This document shows, one piece after another, positions 1 through 8,441 of a stretch of 64,000 bases of DNA. Under the pieces are notes generated by a model, which saw nothing but the letters and a program-made list of their open reading frames with translations, had not been told where the DNA came from and did no database searches. Position 1 is the stretch's first letter. The number at the start of each line of letters is the position of its first letter. A program made the translations under genes and the position numbers. Source of the stretch: Acidobacteriota bacterium (GTDB lineage: Bacteria; Acidobacteriota; Terriglobia; Bryobacterales; Bryobacteraceae); the NCBI GenBank assembly GCA_014584705.1, contig JACTMJ010000014.1, forward strand, positions 1-64,000. Reading direction: 5' to 3'.

Positions 1-283
1 GGAGGGTTTGGGAGGGGGAACTCCCTCCCTTCGCCTCTTTGCCACTTCCAGATGGCCGAACTCCGGCGCAATCAGCCCACTAAAATCCCGGAAGAGCCCT
101 TATGTTTATGGCCTCGCGATCCGGATAGTGTCTTCTGCATCGACCCAGCAGACCTAGCCAGATCAATCCATAGTCGAAAACATGCGGTATTATAATACCA
201 ATCCCCTCGGCTTTCCAGTGCTAACCGCAATTCTTCACGAAGGTTGTTGCAAAAAGTCGCCAATCTGAAAAGAGCATTTCGGC

Positions 284-410
284 GACAGGCGCCGAGCCTG
301 TCGGAACGAACGAATACGGCTACGAAGAATCAATAACTTATGGCGAGGGCCGTGTCTGTAGGTTGTTCATTCTACGTTCAGTAGAACGTCATTCCGACAG
401 GCTCCACGGC
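284..410. repeat. Inverted-repeat (REP/MITE-like) element
   Basis: GAGCCTGTCGGAA at 294-306 is repeated as a perfect inverse copy, TTCCGACAGGCTC, at 392-404. The left end also folds on itself (GACAGGC 284-290 against GCCTGTC 296-302, 5-nt loop). Just inside the right end lies a hairpin, ACGTTC/GAACGT (374-379 and 384-389) around the tetraloop AGTA. Ends that are inverted copies, each with its own small hairpin and no coding capacity between, suggest a short non-autonomous repeat. Copy number elsewhere is unknown. Confidence 0.5.
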
Positions 411-1249
411 TTTCCCTTTTCAATCCGTCGCCCAGCCCCTGGCAGCGAGCCGTCGCGTCAGCGGCTGGCAGTCATTGTCCGGAACGTTCCATATCGCTGG
501 ATCCGCTCACCCTAAGACCTGCCAAGTCCCCTCAATAGGGCCACCGGTAACCACGCACAGTTTCGGATTCCGCCCTGTTCAGCGAACCCAGCCGCCAAGC
601 TCCGGTCCATACGATGTCCCGCTACGCGCGGTTCAGCCCTTGACCCATTTCGCAACGGCCTCTCTCACCGTGTAGCCTCTCCACCACCCGCGCCGAGAGC
701 CCACCGGGCGGCAGAAGCCAGCCCGAGGCGTGAGCCCAGGGGCCACGCCCACAAGCAAATCCGCCTCGCGCGAGCGAGTCCGTGGAGCATCCGCCCCGTT
801 TGGCGGTGCGACTCCCCGGCGGCCACGCCCGCCGCATCCGGATTGGCAACCGATTGCCCGTGCGCTCCACCCATTCCTCACTGGCCGCATCTCGCAAAAC
901 GCCACCGTTCGGGTCGGCGAACGAGACACCACGCACATCGGTCCGGCAGTCCTTCGCCTTGGTGGGAAACACGCGGAACCGCGCACTCCCAACCATCGAT
1001 CACAGGCATTGGGAAGAAATTTGCATTCCCCTAACTCGCACCACCCGAAGCGCTTAGCCGCCCGCGGAGTACCCCCGTCCGGGAAGATGGTTCGTTTCGG
1101 CCAACCCAAAACAGACAATCGAACGTGCGGGAGAACTGCATTCCCCCGGCGGACCCGGCAATCCACGGAGGAAACAGCGCCCCCGCGCTCGCTCTTTGAC
1201 AACAGAAAAGTTCGCAATGAACGGCGGAAACACTGGCCTCAAGCGGGAA

Positions 1250-1281
1250 CCGGATTGTCCGGATCCATCCGGACAATCCGG
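1250..1281. repeat. 15-bp perfect palindrome with 2-bp centre
   Basis: The arm CCGGATTGTCCGGAT (1250-1264) is followed by CC and then its exact inverse complement (1267-1281). No T tract follows on either strand, so a rho-independent terminator is unlikely. The nearest gene is the amine oxidase, whose stop lies about 280 bp away. It could be a protein-binding site or a cruciform-forming repeat. Confidence 0.7.
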
Positions 1282-1559
1282 ACAACGCACGACGCGCATT
1301 AAACTCCGTAAACAACGCAGAATCAGTGGTTTACTAAATTTGACGCACCCCACGCAATGCACGCGATTTTTCGCAAACCGTACGGCACAGCCTCCATCGA
1401 GGCAATCAACCGATGCGTGGCCCACTTCCGATTCTTCCGGCACAACCGCACAGCATGGCGGGGCCGAATACCCGCCTCGAAGCACGGTTTCCGGTCCTTC
1501 CAACCTCGCCCCTTGCCGGGATCACGTATGCGCCAGCCACCGGCGCACTGCCGTCCCGA

Positions 1560-2870
1560 TCATCCCACCCGCTTCGCCACCATCTCAGCCGTTTCGATAC
1601 CGCTGAGCGCAGCCCCGCCGCAGGTCTGCGTCCATCGCGGCGCGCAGGCTTCTCCGGCAAAGAACACGCGATCCGCCAGCGGGCGGCGCAGACCCTCCCG
1701 TGCGTTGGCGTTGCCGGGCGTCGCGGCGGCGTACGCTCCCAGAGCCCACGGATCGCTCGCCCACTTCGTGAACGATCCCTTCACGAAATACTTGTCCGCG
1801 TCGGAACCGAACATCGATCGCAATGCATTCCTCCCGAAATCCACCGCTTCCGCTTCTCCTGCCGCTGAAAGTTCCCAGGCAAAATCGCCGCCGACAAATC
1901 CGACCATCAGATTCAACTGAAACGGCCAGCACAGGAAGTAGATATCCCGCTTCCCGGCGTTCTCCCGCAGAACGTCCTCGAAGGCTTTGTACCGGAACTC
2001 CGGCTTCGAAAACTGGAGCGGAATCTTCGCCAGCAGGCCCATTGGCAGCCCCGCGATCGCGTCCTGTTTCCACGCCGGCAGCGGGGGATCAAAGCGAATC
2101 TTCTCCGCCGCCAGCACTCCCGTCGAACTGGTGAGGATGCACGCCTTCGCCGCCAGCGTCCCGTGGTCAGTGTCGACCTGCACGCCCTGGCCGCCATAGC
2201 GAATCCGCCGCGCCGGAGTGCCCAGGCTCACCGGAATGTCTTTGCCGAACTGCGCCACCAGCGTCCCATACCCCTCCTTGATCAGCAGGTTCGGGGGCAC
2301 ATCCGTTCCAATACCGAGGTAGTCTTTCGCCGATAGCTCATCCAGGTCCACGGCCGAGGACATCGGTCCGTGAAACGTCGCCACCGCCTCGTCAATCTCG
2401 CTCCTCTTTTTCAGCGCGGTGGATGCCGCAACATCCTGCCTGCGGCCAGTGCTGCTGATGCGCGCGTCGAGCTTCTCCTCGCCTCGGGCTACGGTTTCCC
2501 GGGCAGCGGCGGATGCCTCCCGGTCTCGAAAGTAGAGGCCTTCGAGCGTCGTATCGTGCTCCTGTAGCGTGTAGCCCCACTGCTTTGCCAGCGGAGTATA
2601 CGGATTGTCGTCGGCTTTGTGCAGCCACGCGCAGCCGCGATCGAACGGAATTCCGAAGGTTTCCGTTTCCGTGTAAGCGCGCCCGCCAATCCGTCCACGC
2701 GCCTCAATCACGGCAACGGTCTTCCCCAACTGCCGCAATCGATGCGCCGCATGCAGTCCGGAAGAACCGGCGCCCACCACCACTACATCCACATTTCCGG
2801 TTACGCTTTGCGCGCTCGCGCAAATCCCGGCGCCAAGTCCGAAAAGAAAGCTCCGCCTCGAAATACCCAT
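1560..2870 (-). CDS. Flavin-dependent amine oxidase, Tat-exported
   Basis: 436 aa. The N-terminus has a twin-arginine-type leader (SRRSFLFG, residues 4-11) and then the FAD-binding Rossmann fingerprint GAGSSG near residue 32, followed by VIEARGRIGGR, typical of the flavin monoamine oxidase/phytoene desaturase-like fold. The C-terminal FAD signature (FAGEACAP followed by GGAALSGIETAE) is present, so both halves of the flavin site look intact. The family oxidises primary or secondary amines, or amino acids, to imines with release of hydrogen peroxide. The leader suggests folded export to the periplasm with bound FAD. The substrate cannot be told. It stands alone, divergent from the sulfatase at 3186. 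Confidence 0.85.
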   Translation of the reverse strand: MGISRRSFLFGLGAGICASAQSVTGNVDVVVVGAGSSGLHAAHRLRQLGKTVAVIEARGRIGGRAYTETETFGIPFDRGCAWLHKADDNPYTPLAKQWGYTLQEHDTTLEGLYFRDREASAAARETVARGEEKLDARISSTGRRQDVAASTALKKRSEIDEAVATFHGPMSSAVDLDELSAKDYLGIGTDVPPNLLIKEGYGTLVAQFGKDIPVSLGTPARRIRYGGQGVQVDTDHGTLAAKACILTSSTGVLAAEKIRFDPPLPAWKQDAIAGLPMGLLAKIPLQFSKPEFRYKAFEDVLRENAGKRDIYFLCWPFQLNLMVGFVGGDFAWELSAAGEAEAVDFGRNALRSMFGSDADKYFVKGSFTKWASDPWALGAYAAATPGNANAREGLRRPLADRVFFAGEACAPRWTQTCGGAALSGIETAEMVAKRVG

Positions 2871-3185
2871 TGCTGAAGAATAGCCCGAAATCGCCGAATT
2901 GGTTCCCGGTTTTCACGCCGAATCAAAGCCGCAAAACAGGGCCGGTCGTAACGGGTCCGGCCTGGCAGGCTGCACATCCGAGAGGCGCTCGTCGCGATTG
3001 CCGCGCTTCACCAGGCCACTCTGAACGGCGGCCAATTCGTCCTAGCCATCGTTTGCCGCGAAGGCCGCATTGGCCCAATCGGAATCGGCCCAAGAGGCTC
3101 CCGGTTCGTCCGCGAGATCCTCCCCGCCAGAAGCCAGAAGCCGGGGGGTTCCCAACGTGGGGCATTCTCGTTCCAATATGGAAGG
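2871..3185. other. Divergent intergenic region
   Basis: About 315 bp lie between the start of the amine oxidase (minus) and the start of the sulfatase (plus). It presumably holds both promoters. I see no clear -35/-10 pair, operator or small gene. A near-repeat of GGCCCAATCGG/ATCGGCCCAA lies around 3072-3094. Confidence 0.4.
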
Positions 3186-4604
3186 ATGCTCTCACAACCG
3201 CACTGCCGCCCGGAGCACGAACGCCGGAATCGATTTCCGCGTCGCGCGTTCCTGGCGGGCGTCGCCGCCACGGCACTTCAACCCACGGCGCTCCATGCCG
3301 CGCCTTCCCGCCCTAACATCGTCGTGATTCTTGCCGACGACCTCGGCCCCGGCGACCTCGGCTGTTACGGGCAGAAGCAGATCGAGACTCCCAACCTCGA
3401 TCGCATGGCGGCCAGCGGACTCCTCTTCACCGAGGCCTACGCCGGTTCCACCGTTTGCGCCCCCTCCCGCTGCTGCCTGATGACCGGGTTGCACAACGGG
3501 CACGGCCGCGTGCGGGATAACGTCCCCTACGGCGTCTTCCTGCAACCGGATGATTTCACGGTTGGGGAGTTATTGAAGCAGGCCGGCTATCGCACCGGCG
3601 CGTTCGGCAAGTGGAGCCTCGGGGAACCCGGCACCTGGGGGCAGCCGAATATGCAGGGCTTCGACGAGTTCTTCGGCTATCTTGACCAGGACCACGCACA
3701 CAACTACTACCCCGAATACCTCTGGCACAACGAGCGGGAAATTCTCCAGAAAGGGAATCGCGCGAACCGGCGCTCCGCGTACGCGGCACACACCATCTTT
3801 GAGCACGCAACCCGGTTTGTTGACGACAACGCGCAGCGCCCGTTCTTCCTCTACTACGCGCCTACACTGCCCCACTGGTCGGATTACCCGAAAGATTCGC
3901 CCATGTCGCAGGATGTTCCGCCCGATGAGCGCTACGCCTCCCGGGATTGGCCCCAGGTCGAGAAGAATTACGCCGCCATGGTAACCCTGCTTGACGATCA
4001 GGTCGGGCAGTTGCTGAACCAGTTGCAGCGCCTGGGAATCGAACAGCAGACGCTGGTCCTCTTCGCCAGCGACAACGGACCCTCCGCCGAACGTCTGCAC
4101 CGGCCCGCCTTCTTCCACAGCGCGGCGGGCAGAAAAGGCACAAAACGTGATCTCTACGAAGGCGGCATCCGGGTCCCCTTGCTGGCCCAGTGGAAAGGGA
4201 CCATCGCCGCAGGCACACGGTCAGACGAGCCCTGTGCCTTCTGGGACTTCCTTCCCACTGCCGCCGAGTTGGCGGGTCTGCCCGTGCCATCCCGCACCGA
4301 CGGCATTTCGCTCCTGCCGGTCCTCTTGGGCAAGCCCCGCCGGCAGCACGAGTACCTCTATTGGGACTACGGCCACGGCCGCGAAAAATTCTCCCAGGCG
4401 GTCCGCAAAGGCAAATGGAAAGCAATCCGCAACGGCTCCCGAAATCCCATCGAACTCTACGACCTTTCCGCGGATCCGTCGGAAGCCCTAAACCTGGCCG
4501 GCCAGCAACCGGAAATCGCCGCGCAGATGGCAACCCTCATGGACCAAGCCTTCTCCCCCTCTCCAAACTACCCAATCGCGGACCGCAAGCCGCAATCCCC
4601 CTAA
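3186..4604 (+). CDS. Arylsulfatase-type sulfatase (S1), exported
   Basis: 472 aa. A leader with RRAFLAGVAATAL (residues 19-31) looks like a Tat signal. The metal-binding ADD is at residues 50-52, and the formylglycine motif CAPSR is at 91-95, with C91 the residue matured to formylglycine. FGKWSLG and SDNGPS, which supply the lysine and the DN pair of type I sulfatases, follow in order. The family hydrolyses sulfate esters of polysaccharides, sulfolipids or aryl compounds. The chosen ATG is the first in frame before the leader and is immediately preceded by GGAAGG, which is unusually close. No anaerobic or FGE-type maturase gene is seen in this window, so maturation must rely on a gene elsewhere. 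Confidence 0.93.
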   Translation: MLSQPHCRPEHERRNRFPRRAFLAGVAATALQPTALHAAPSRPNIVVILADDLGPGDLGCYGQKQIETPNLDRMAASGLLFTEAYAGSTVCAPSRCCLMTGLHNGHGRVRDNVPYGVFLQPDDFTVGELLKQAGYRTGAFGKWSLGEPGTWGQPNMQGFDEFFGYLDQDHAHNYYPEYLWHNEREILQKGNRANRRSAYAAHTIFEHATRFVDDNAQRPFFLYYAPTLPHWSDYPKDSPMSQDVPPDERYASRDWPQVEKNYAAMVTLLDDQVGQLLNQLQRLGIEQQTLVLFASDNGPSAERLHRPAFFHSAAGRKGTKRDLYEGGIRVPLLAQWKGTIAAGTRSDEPCAFWDFLPTAAELAGLPVPSRTDGISLLPVLLGKPRRQHEYLYWDYGHGREKFSQAVRKGKWKAIRNGSRNPIELYDLSADPSEALNLAGQQPEIAAQMATLMDQAFSPSPNYPIADRKPQSP

Positions 4605-4922
4605 CCCGGAACGCCGCGCTCAAACCGGAAAGACCCTCCAACCAGAGCGCCGCGAGATCCCGCCGCTCAAGTCCGCTCGCCCGATACCGGGCAGCCAGAT
4701 CCTCGCCGTGATTCAGGAAGCGATGGCGAGACGGGAATCCCATCAAGCACTGGAACGGGAGTGAACTGCGAGCATGACTTCACCGGGAGCGGGCGCGGGT
4801 GCTGCTGCCCCGGTTCGCGCCGCGTTTCGCCCATGGCGAAGTATTCCGCTTCGTGGGGTTCTTCGTGCGTATCTCTATGCGGGCAATCAAGTCCGCTGCT
4901 GCGTCCTCGATAGCGCCCGCGC
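4605..4922. other. Convergent intergenic region
   Basis: 318 bp between the stops of the sulfatase and the esterase. A short minus-strand frame (about 4605-4746) gives a protein-like helical stretch, but it has no start signal and runs on into the sulfatase coding sequence. It is at best a gene remnant. No clear terminator hairpin was found. Confidence 0.35.
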
Positions 4923-6005
4923 CTATTCCCGCACCAGCAACTTCGAGAAAAACGGCAGCATCTCGGTTTCGATGCGCTGCTCCACGCGGTTCACATGGTC
5001 GCCATCGTAGATAGCGAACTTGTGCGGCACGCCATATGCTCTCAGGCGCTCATCGAGGACGCGAATCGACGCCGCGATCGAGGTGTCCTTATCCCCGGCA
5101 TCGAAGCCAAAACCCCTCAGACCGCGGATCGCGTAGATGTACTGGTCGAGCAGGGCCAGCAGCGCATTCGCCGAGAGGCGCTCCGCCACATCCGGGCGCG
5201 CTTCGCCGTTCTTGACCGGCAGATCCAGATAGAAGGGCGGGTTCGTCGGGTTCGGCGCCCACGCGGCGGCCGACGCGATCACAATTTTCACTCCGAAGGG
5301 CGCGCTCCGGAAGGCATCATCATCCCGGATGAGTTCGGCCACACTTGGCCCTGACGAGGGCCGCGCGCCGCGCCGCGAGGGCGTCAGGCAGCACGGGCTC
5401 AGCAGGTATACGCTGGAGAAAACGTCGGGGTGCTTCATCCCAATGCGCATCGCCCCGTAGCCGCCCATCGAATGGCCGGCAATTCCGCGACTCTCCGGCT
5501 TCGCAAGCGTGCGATAGCGCCCGTCCACCCAGGCCACCAGTTCCTTGGAGACGAAACTCTCCCAGTCTCCCGTGGTCACCCCGCTCGAATACATGCTTCC
5601 TTCGAAGCGCGTGAAGGCATTCGGCATCACCACGATGAACTCGCCGGAGCGCCCCTCCGCAATGGCCCGGCTCAGGACGGTGGGCAGATGAATCCAGTGT
5701 TTCGTCGGTCCCATCCACTTATCGTCGCTATCCGTGTAGCCATGCAGCATGTAGATTACCGGGTAGCGTTTGCCCGGAGACCCGGAATAGCTGGGCGGCA
5801 GATAGACCGAGACGTCCCGGTCCGGCGAATCGCCCGATAGGTTCCCTTCCAACGAGACTCCATGCACCTTCGCGCGCTCCACCTTCCCCGGCGCTACGGC
5901 CTGCCCCGCCAGTTCCGCCGCCGGAATCACGCAAAGTGACAGCGCAAGCGCGATCGCCGGACAAACGAAATGCGCCGCGCGCCCGAAGAAACCAGATCCG
6001 CTCAT
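4923..6005 (-). CDS. Secreted alpha/beta-hydrolase esterase (D-like)
   Basis: 360 aa from the chosen ATG at 6005, which has GGAAG 9 nt upstream. A longer in-frame start at 6080 lacks a leader and is less likely. A hydrophobic signal peptide (AIALALSLCVIPAAELAG) is followed by a putative esterase (esterase D/feruloyl-esterase-like) domain. The segment YPVIYMLHGY precedes the nucleophile elbow GHSMGG, and a late DGDHVNRVEQR supplies a plausible catalytic histidine. This family cleaves esters such as feruloyl, acetyl or enterobactin-like substrates. Substrate unknown. The nearby sulfatase suggests a role in stripping substituents from carbohydrates, which is inference. Confidence 0.8.
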   Translation of the reverse strand: MSGSGFFGRAAHFVCPAIALALSLCVIPAAELAGQAVAPGKVERAKVHGVSLEGNLSGDSPDRDVSVYLPPSYSGSPGKRYPVIYMLHGYTDSDDKWMGPTKHWIHLPTVLSRAIAEGRSGEFIVVMPNAFTRFEGSMYSSGVTTGDWESFVSKELVAWVDGRYRTLAKPESRGIAGHSMGGYGAMRIGMKHPDVFSSVYLLSPCCLTPSRRGARPSSGPSVAELIRDDDAFRSAPFGVKIVIASAAAWAPNPTNPPFYLDLPVKNGEARPDVAERLSANALLALLDQYIYAIRGLRGFGFDAGDKDTSIAASIRVLDERLRAYGVPHKFAIYDGDHVNRVEQRIETEMLPFFSKLLVRE

Positions 6006-6386
6006 GGCGTCATTCTTCCACACAAGCGCAAGACCCGTATGGCACTCTCCCGGCTCGTAACCTCGTATCGCGCCGCGCAAACTTCTGGATCCGGCCCAAC
6101 CTGTTTCTCGCGTAACCCGTGGCGGAACTCCCGCTCAACCTGGCGGAAAACCTACGCTCGTTATGTGGCGATGGATCGGGCCGATCATGCACCGGGCGAT
6201 TTCGGTAGCGATCCAGAGCCCACAGCCAGGTTGCTCTCGCGTTTTTCCTAACCTGGTGGCCGAGCAAGAGGCAATAGTCCTATCGACAATGATCGTATTA
6301 AGTACTAGGTACCTTCTTTGCGTGATATTTACGGAAGTTTCCCACTTTCTTAGTGAACCCTCTAGAAATGGGTGGAGGAAACTTAT
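6006..6386. other. Intergenic region upstream of PEP-CTERM gene
   Basis: About 380 bp between divergent genes. The last 120 bp before 6387 are visibly more AT-rich than the surroundings, as expected of a promoter region, but no confident -35/-10 pair can be assigned. No protein-like frame or RNA structure was seen. Confidence 0.4.
6374..6380 (+). promoter_or_regulatory. Ribosome binding site deciding the 6387 start
   Basis: GGAGGAA sits 6 nt before the ATG at 6387. It selects the MKRSN start over an in-frame upstream ATG-like start at 6372, which would contain the site itself. Confidence 0.7.
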
Positions 6387-7088
6387 ATGAAAAGATCAAA
6401 CTGTCTCGCTGCTCTGGCTGCGCTTTTGCTCCTCGTGGGTGCCCTCAGTGCCAACAACATCCGAATCGAATGGACCGGAACCGTGCTCAATGGTACCGAT
6501 GTTTCGAACACGTTCGGGCTCGGCGTCAATGCTAACAACCTTACCGGGGAATCGTTCACGGTGGAGTTCATTGTTGACCCCACGCAAGGTTACATTCAAA
6601 GTTCACCCAACTTCTATTCCGCCACGGGCGGGACAGACGTAGGCGGAGGGGGATACTTGAGCCCGGTTCTTTCCGCAAGCTTGACGATCAACGGCCAGTC
6701 ATACAGTTTCCAGAGCAACACTTATGGAGGTTACATACGGGATGCGACGCTGAACCGGAGCGAAATTCTTACACATGCCGATCACAAGCAAATCCATGCG
6801 ACCGATAGGCTTTTCATCTGGGTCTTCTTGAATAACAACAGTATTCCATTCACTGATATCAACGAAAATCTCGACCTGGCATTGGGCGCGGGGGCGACTG
6901 GAGTGTTCCAGGCTTCCACGCCGAATGATGCGTTCCTATTCAGTGGAAATCTGACGCCGACCCGTGTGCGAATTGGCTCGGCCGATGTGGTGGACCCTCC
7001 GGACGTCCCGGAACCATCGACTACATTGCTGATGGCTGCCGGAATCGGAGTGCTGTTCGGCTATCGCCGCCTCCGGCGAGTGGCATAA
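6387..7088 (+). CDS. PEP-CTERM sorted surface protein
   Basis: 233 aa. A signal peptide (MKRSNCLAALAALLLLVGALSA) is followed by a beta-rich, Asn/Thr/Ser-rich body and a C-terminal VPEPSTT motif, a hydrophobic helix and RRLRR. This tripartite end is the PEP-CTERM sorting signal recognised by exosortase, so the protein is probably exported, cleaved and placed in an extracellular polysaccharide matrix. No exosortase gene lies in the window. The body has no enzyme motif that I recognise. Base composition is more AT-rich than the neighbours, and a hairpin follows at 7121-7141. Confidence 0.85.
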   Translation: MKRSNCLAALAALLLLVGALSANNIRIEWTGTVLNGTDVSNTFGLGVNANNLTGESFTVEFIVDPTQGYIQSSPNFYSATGGTDVGGGGYLSPVLSASLTINGQSYSFQSNTYGGYIRDATLNRSEILTHADHKQIHATDRLFIWVFLNNNSIPFTDINENLDLALGAGATGVFQASTPNDAFLFSGNLTPTRVRIGSADVVDPPDVPEPSTTLLMAAGIGVLFGYRRLRRVA

Positions 7089-7120
7089 TCAGCAGGGGCC
7101 GTCACTAGGCATTTCGCAAG

Positions 7121-7141
7121 AGCCGAAGGCAATTTTCGGCT
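7121..7141 (+). terminator. Possible terminator hairpin after PEP-CTERM gene
   Basis: AGCCGAA (7121-7127) pairs with TTCGGCT (7135-7141) around a 7-nt loop, 33 bp after the stop. There is no T tract, so it is only a candidate. Confidence 0.4.
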
Positions 7142-7376
7142 GGAAGTGCCAATCCGATCGAGTGAAGATATGACGTGGAGATTTGCCCGCTGAATGCTTC
7201 ATCGGGCAACGGGGAGTCCGGCGGAATGGATCCCTCCTACCGGACTCCGCACGTTCGCGTGGGACGCGGTGGCCTTCGAAGTGGTGGAGATGCAAATCGC
7301 GGGGAATCGTTGGGCCGCGCCCTCAGCGCGAGTGTAGGCGAAGTGTTTGGGGCCAGACAACTGTCGCTTTACCCGG

Positions 7377-7976
7377 ATGGCAAGACCACCTTCGAATCAA
7401 CACGGTATCACCGAGGATGGGCTGAGGCGGCTGCTGGCGGCGCTTTCAGACGATCCGGACAAGGCAGGCAAGCTCTATCTTCTGCTCCAACGCAAACTGA
7501 TCCGATACTTCCAGTGGAATCATTGCCCTCAGCCTGAGCTGAGCGCGGACGAAGCCCTGGATCGTGCCGCGCGGCGTTTCGCCGGCGGCGAACAGGTGCG
7601 TGATCCCGTCATGTACGTCCTCGGCGTTGCCCGGCGCATTCTGCTTGAGAACAAGCGGCGCAATTGGGATCTCGAACTCCCCGTTAAAGGCGAACTCGCC
7701 CAGCCTTCCCCATTGGGGCATGATGAGACGAACCTTGCCCGCCTCGACAGTTGCCTGGCTGCGCTTCCTCCGGAAAGCCGGGCGCTGCTGCTGGAATACT
7801 ACGGGCCATCTTCAGAGGATCGAGCCGTCGCCCGGCAGAATATGGCCGACCGAATGGGTCTCGATGTCAACGCGCTCCGGAATCGAGTTCTCCGGCTTCG
7901 ACGCAACCTTGAACGGCAAATGGAAGATTGGACGTGCGAGGGCGGGGAAACGGAGCAGAACAACGCGCCCGATTGA
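7377..7976 (+). CDS. ECF-type RNA polymerase sigma factor
   Basis: 199 aa from the ATG at 7377. An in-frame TTG at 7347 would add 10 residues, and neither start has a strong ribosome binding site. The N-terminal half contains a region 2-like stretch (ADEALDRAARRF, then VLGVARRILLENKRR). The C-terminal half has the region 4 pattern (LAALPPESRALLLEYY, then MADRMGLDVNALRNRVLRLRR), a helix-turn-helix that reads the -35 box. This is the two-domain layout of extracytoplasmic-function sigma factors. No anti-sigma gene follows. The next gene is a Gfo/Idh/MocA oxidoreductase 465 bp away, so the regulon cannot be guessed from context. Confidence 0.8.
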   Translation: MARPPSNQHGITEDGLRRLLAALSDDPDKAGKLYLLLQRKLIRYFQWNHCPQPELSADEALDRAARRFAGGEQVRDPVMYVLGVARRILLENKRRNWDLELPVKGELAQPSPLGHDETNLARLDSCLAALPPESRALLLEYYGPSSEDRAVARQNMADRMGLDVNALRNRVLRLRRNLERQMEDWTCEGGETEQNNAPD

Positions 7977-8441
7977 CGGCATACTGTTCTCCGCACCGCC
8001 TTTCCGGTCGCCCTCCGGGCACCCTCCACTAGGCCCCTACAGGAACGTTCTACTTTGCAAACAATAGGAAGTTTCTGCTTTGCGTTGACACGATTCCCGC
8101 CCGGAAAAGACCGCGGAGCAAAGCGAGTTCTTGTCGCGGCGGCCCAATTGCCGGTGCTACGCCTTCGTGCCGCTTTCGTCATCCTCGAATCTGGCTTCCA
8201 CGCAGGCAGGCCCGTCCCCGAACAGGACTTCCTCCGCTCCAGACTCTCCCGAGCCTAAAACAGGTTCGTTTCGCAGAGTGCGGGGGCGCCCAATGGCGAT
8301 CCGGCCGGTGTACTCGCCTTCGCCAGTTCCGCCGCGCTCGCTCCGGGAATGCACGCACCCCGGCAAACCCCGCATCCGGGCGGCACCCGCATCCAGCCAG
8401 CATTCCCAAACCGCGCCGGAATTGATATAAGATTTTGGGGT
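7977..8441. other. Intergenic region with possible gene remnant
   Basis: 465 bp. The minus strand between about 8157 and 8340 reads as a protein-like acidic tail ending in DDESGTKA and a stop, but has no start or binding site. It may be the 3' remnant of a lost gene. Otherwise nothing is recognisable. Confidence 0.3.

Larger units (their letters stand above)
1..1559. other. Long intergenic region, no supportable gene
   Basis: No reading frame here has a recognisable domain, a convincing ribosome binding site and protein-like composition together. The frames that stay open between about 600 and 1500 do so on both strands at once and read as Arg/Pro/Gly-rich low-complexity translations, as expected of GC-rich non-coding DNA. 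The stretch does contain an inverted-repeat element (284-410), a GC-rich repeat-like segment near 720-744 and a 15-bp perfect palindrome (1250-1281). It could be decayed coding DNA, but no parent gene is recognised. Confidence 0.6.

Noticed and set aside
622..1217. Overlapping open frames on both strands with Arg/Pro/Gly-rich products
   Set aside because: They lack ribosome binding sites and domains, stay open in several frames at once, and fit high-GC non-coding DNA better than genes.
1250..1281. Palindrome as terminator of the amine oxidase gene
   Set aside because: It lies 280 bp past the stop and has no T tract on the minus strand.
4605..4746. Short minus-strand frame with a helical, protein-like stretch
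   Set aside because: It has no start signal and continues into the sulfatase gene, so it is at most a remnant.
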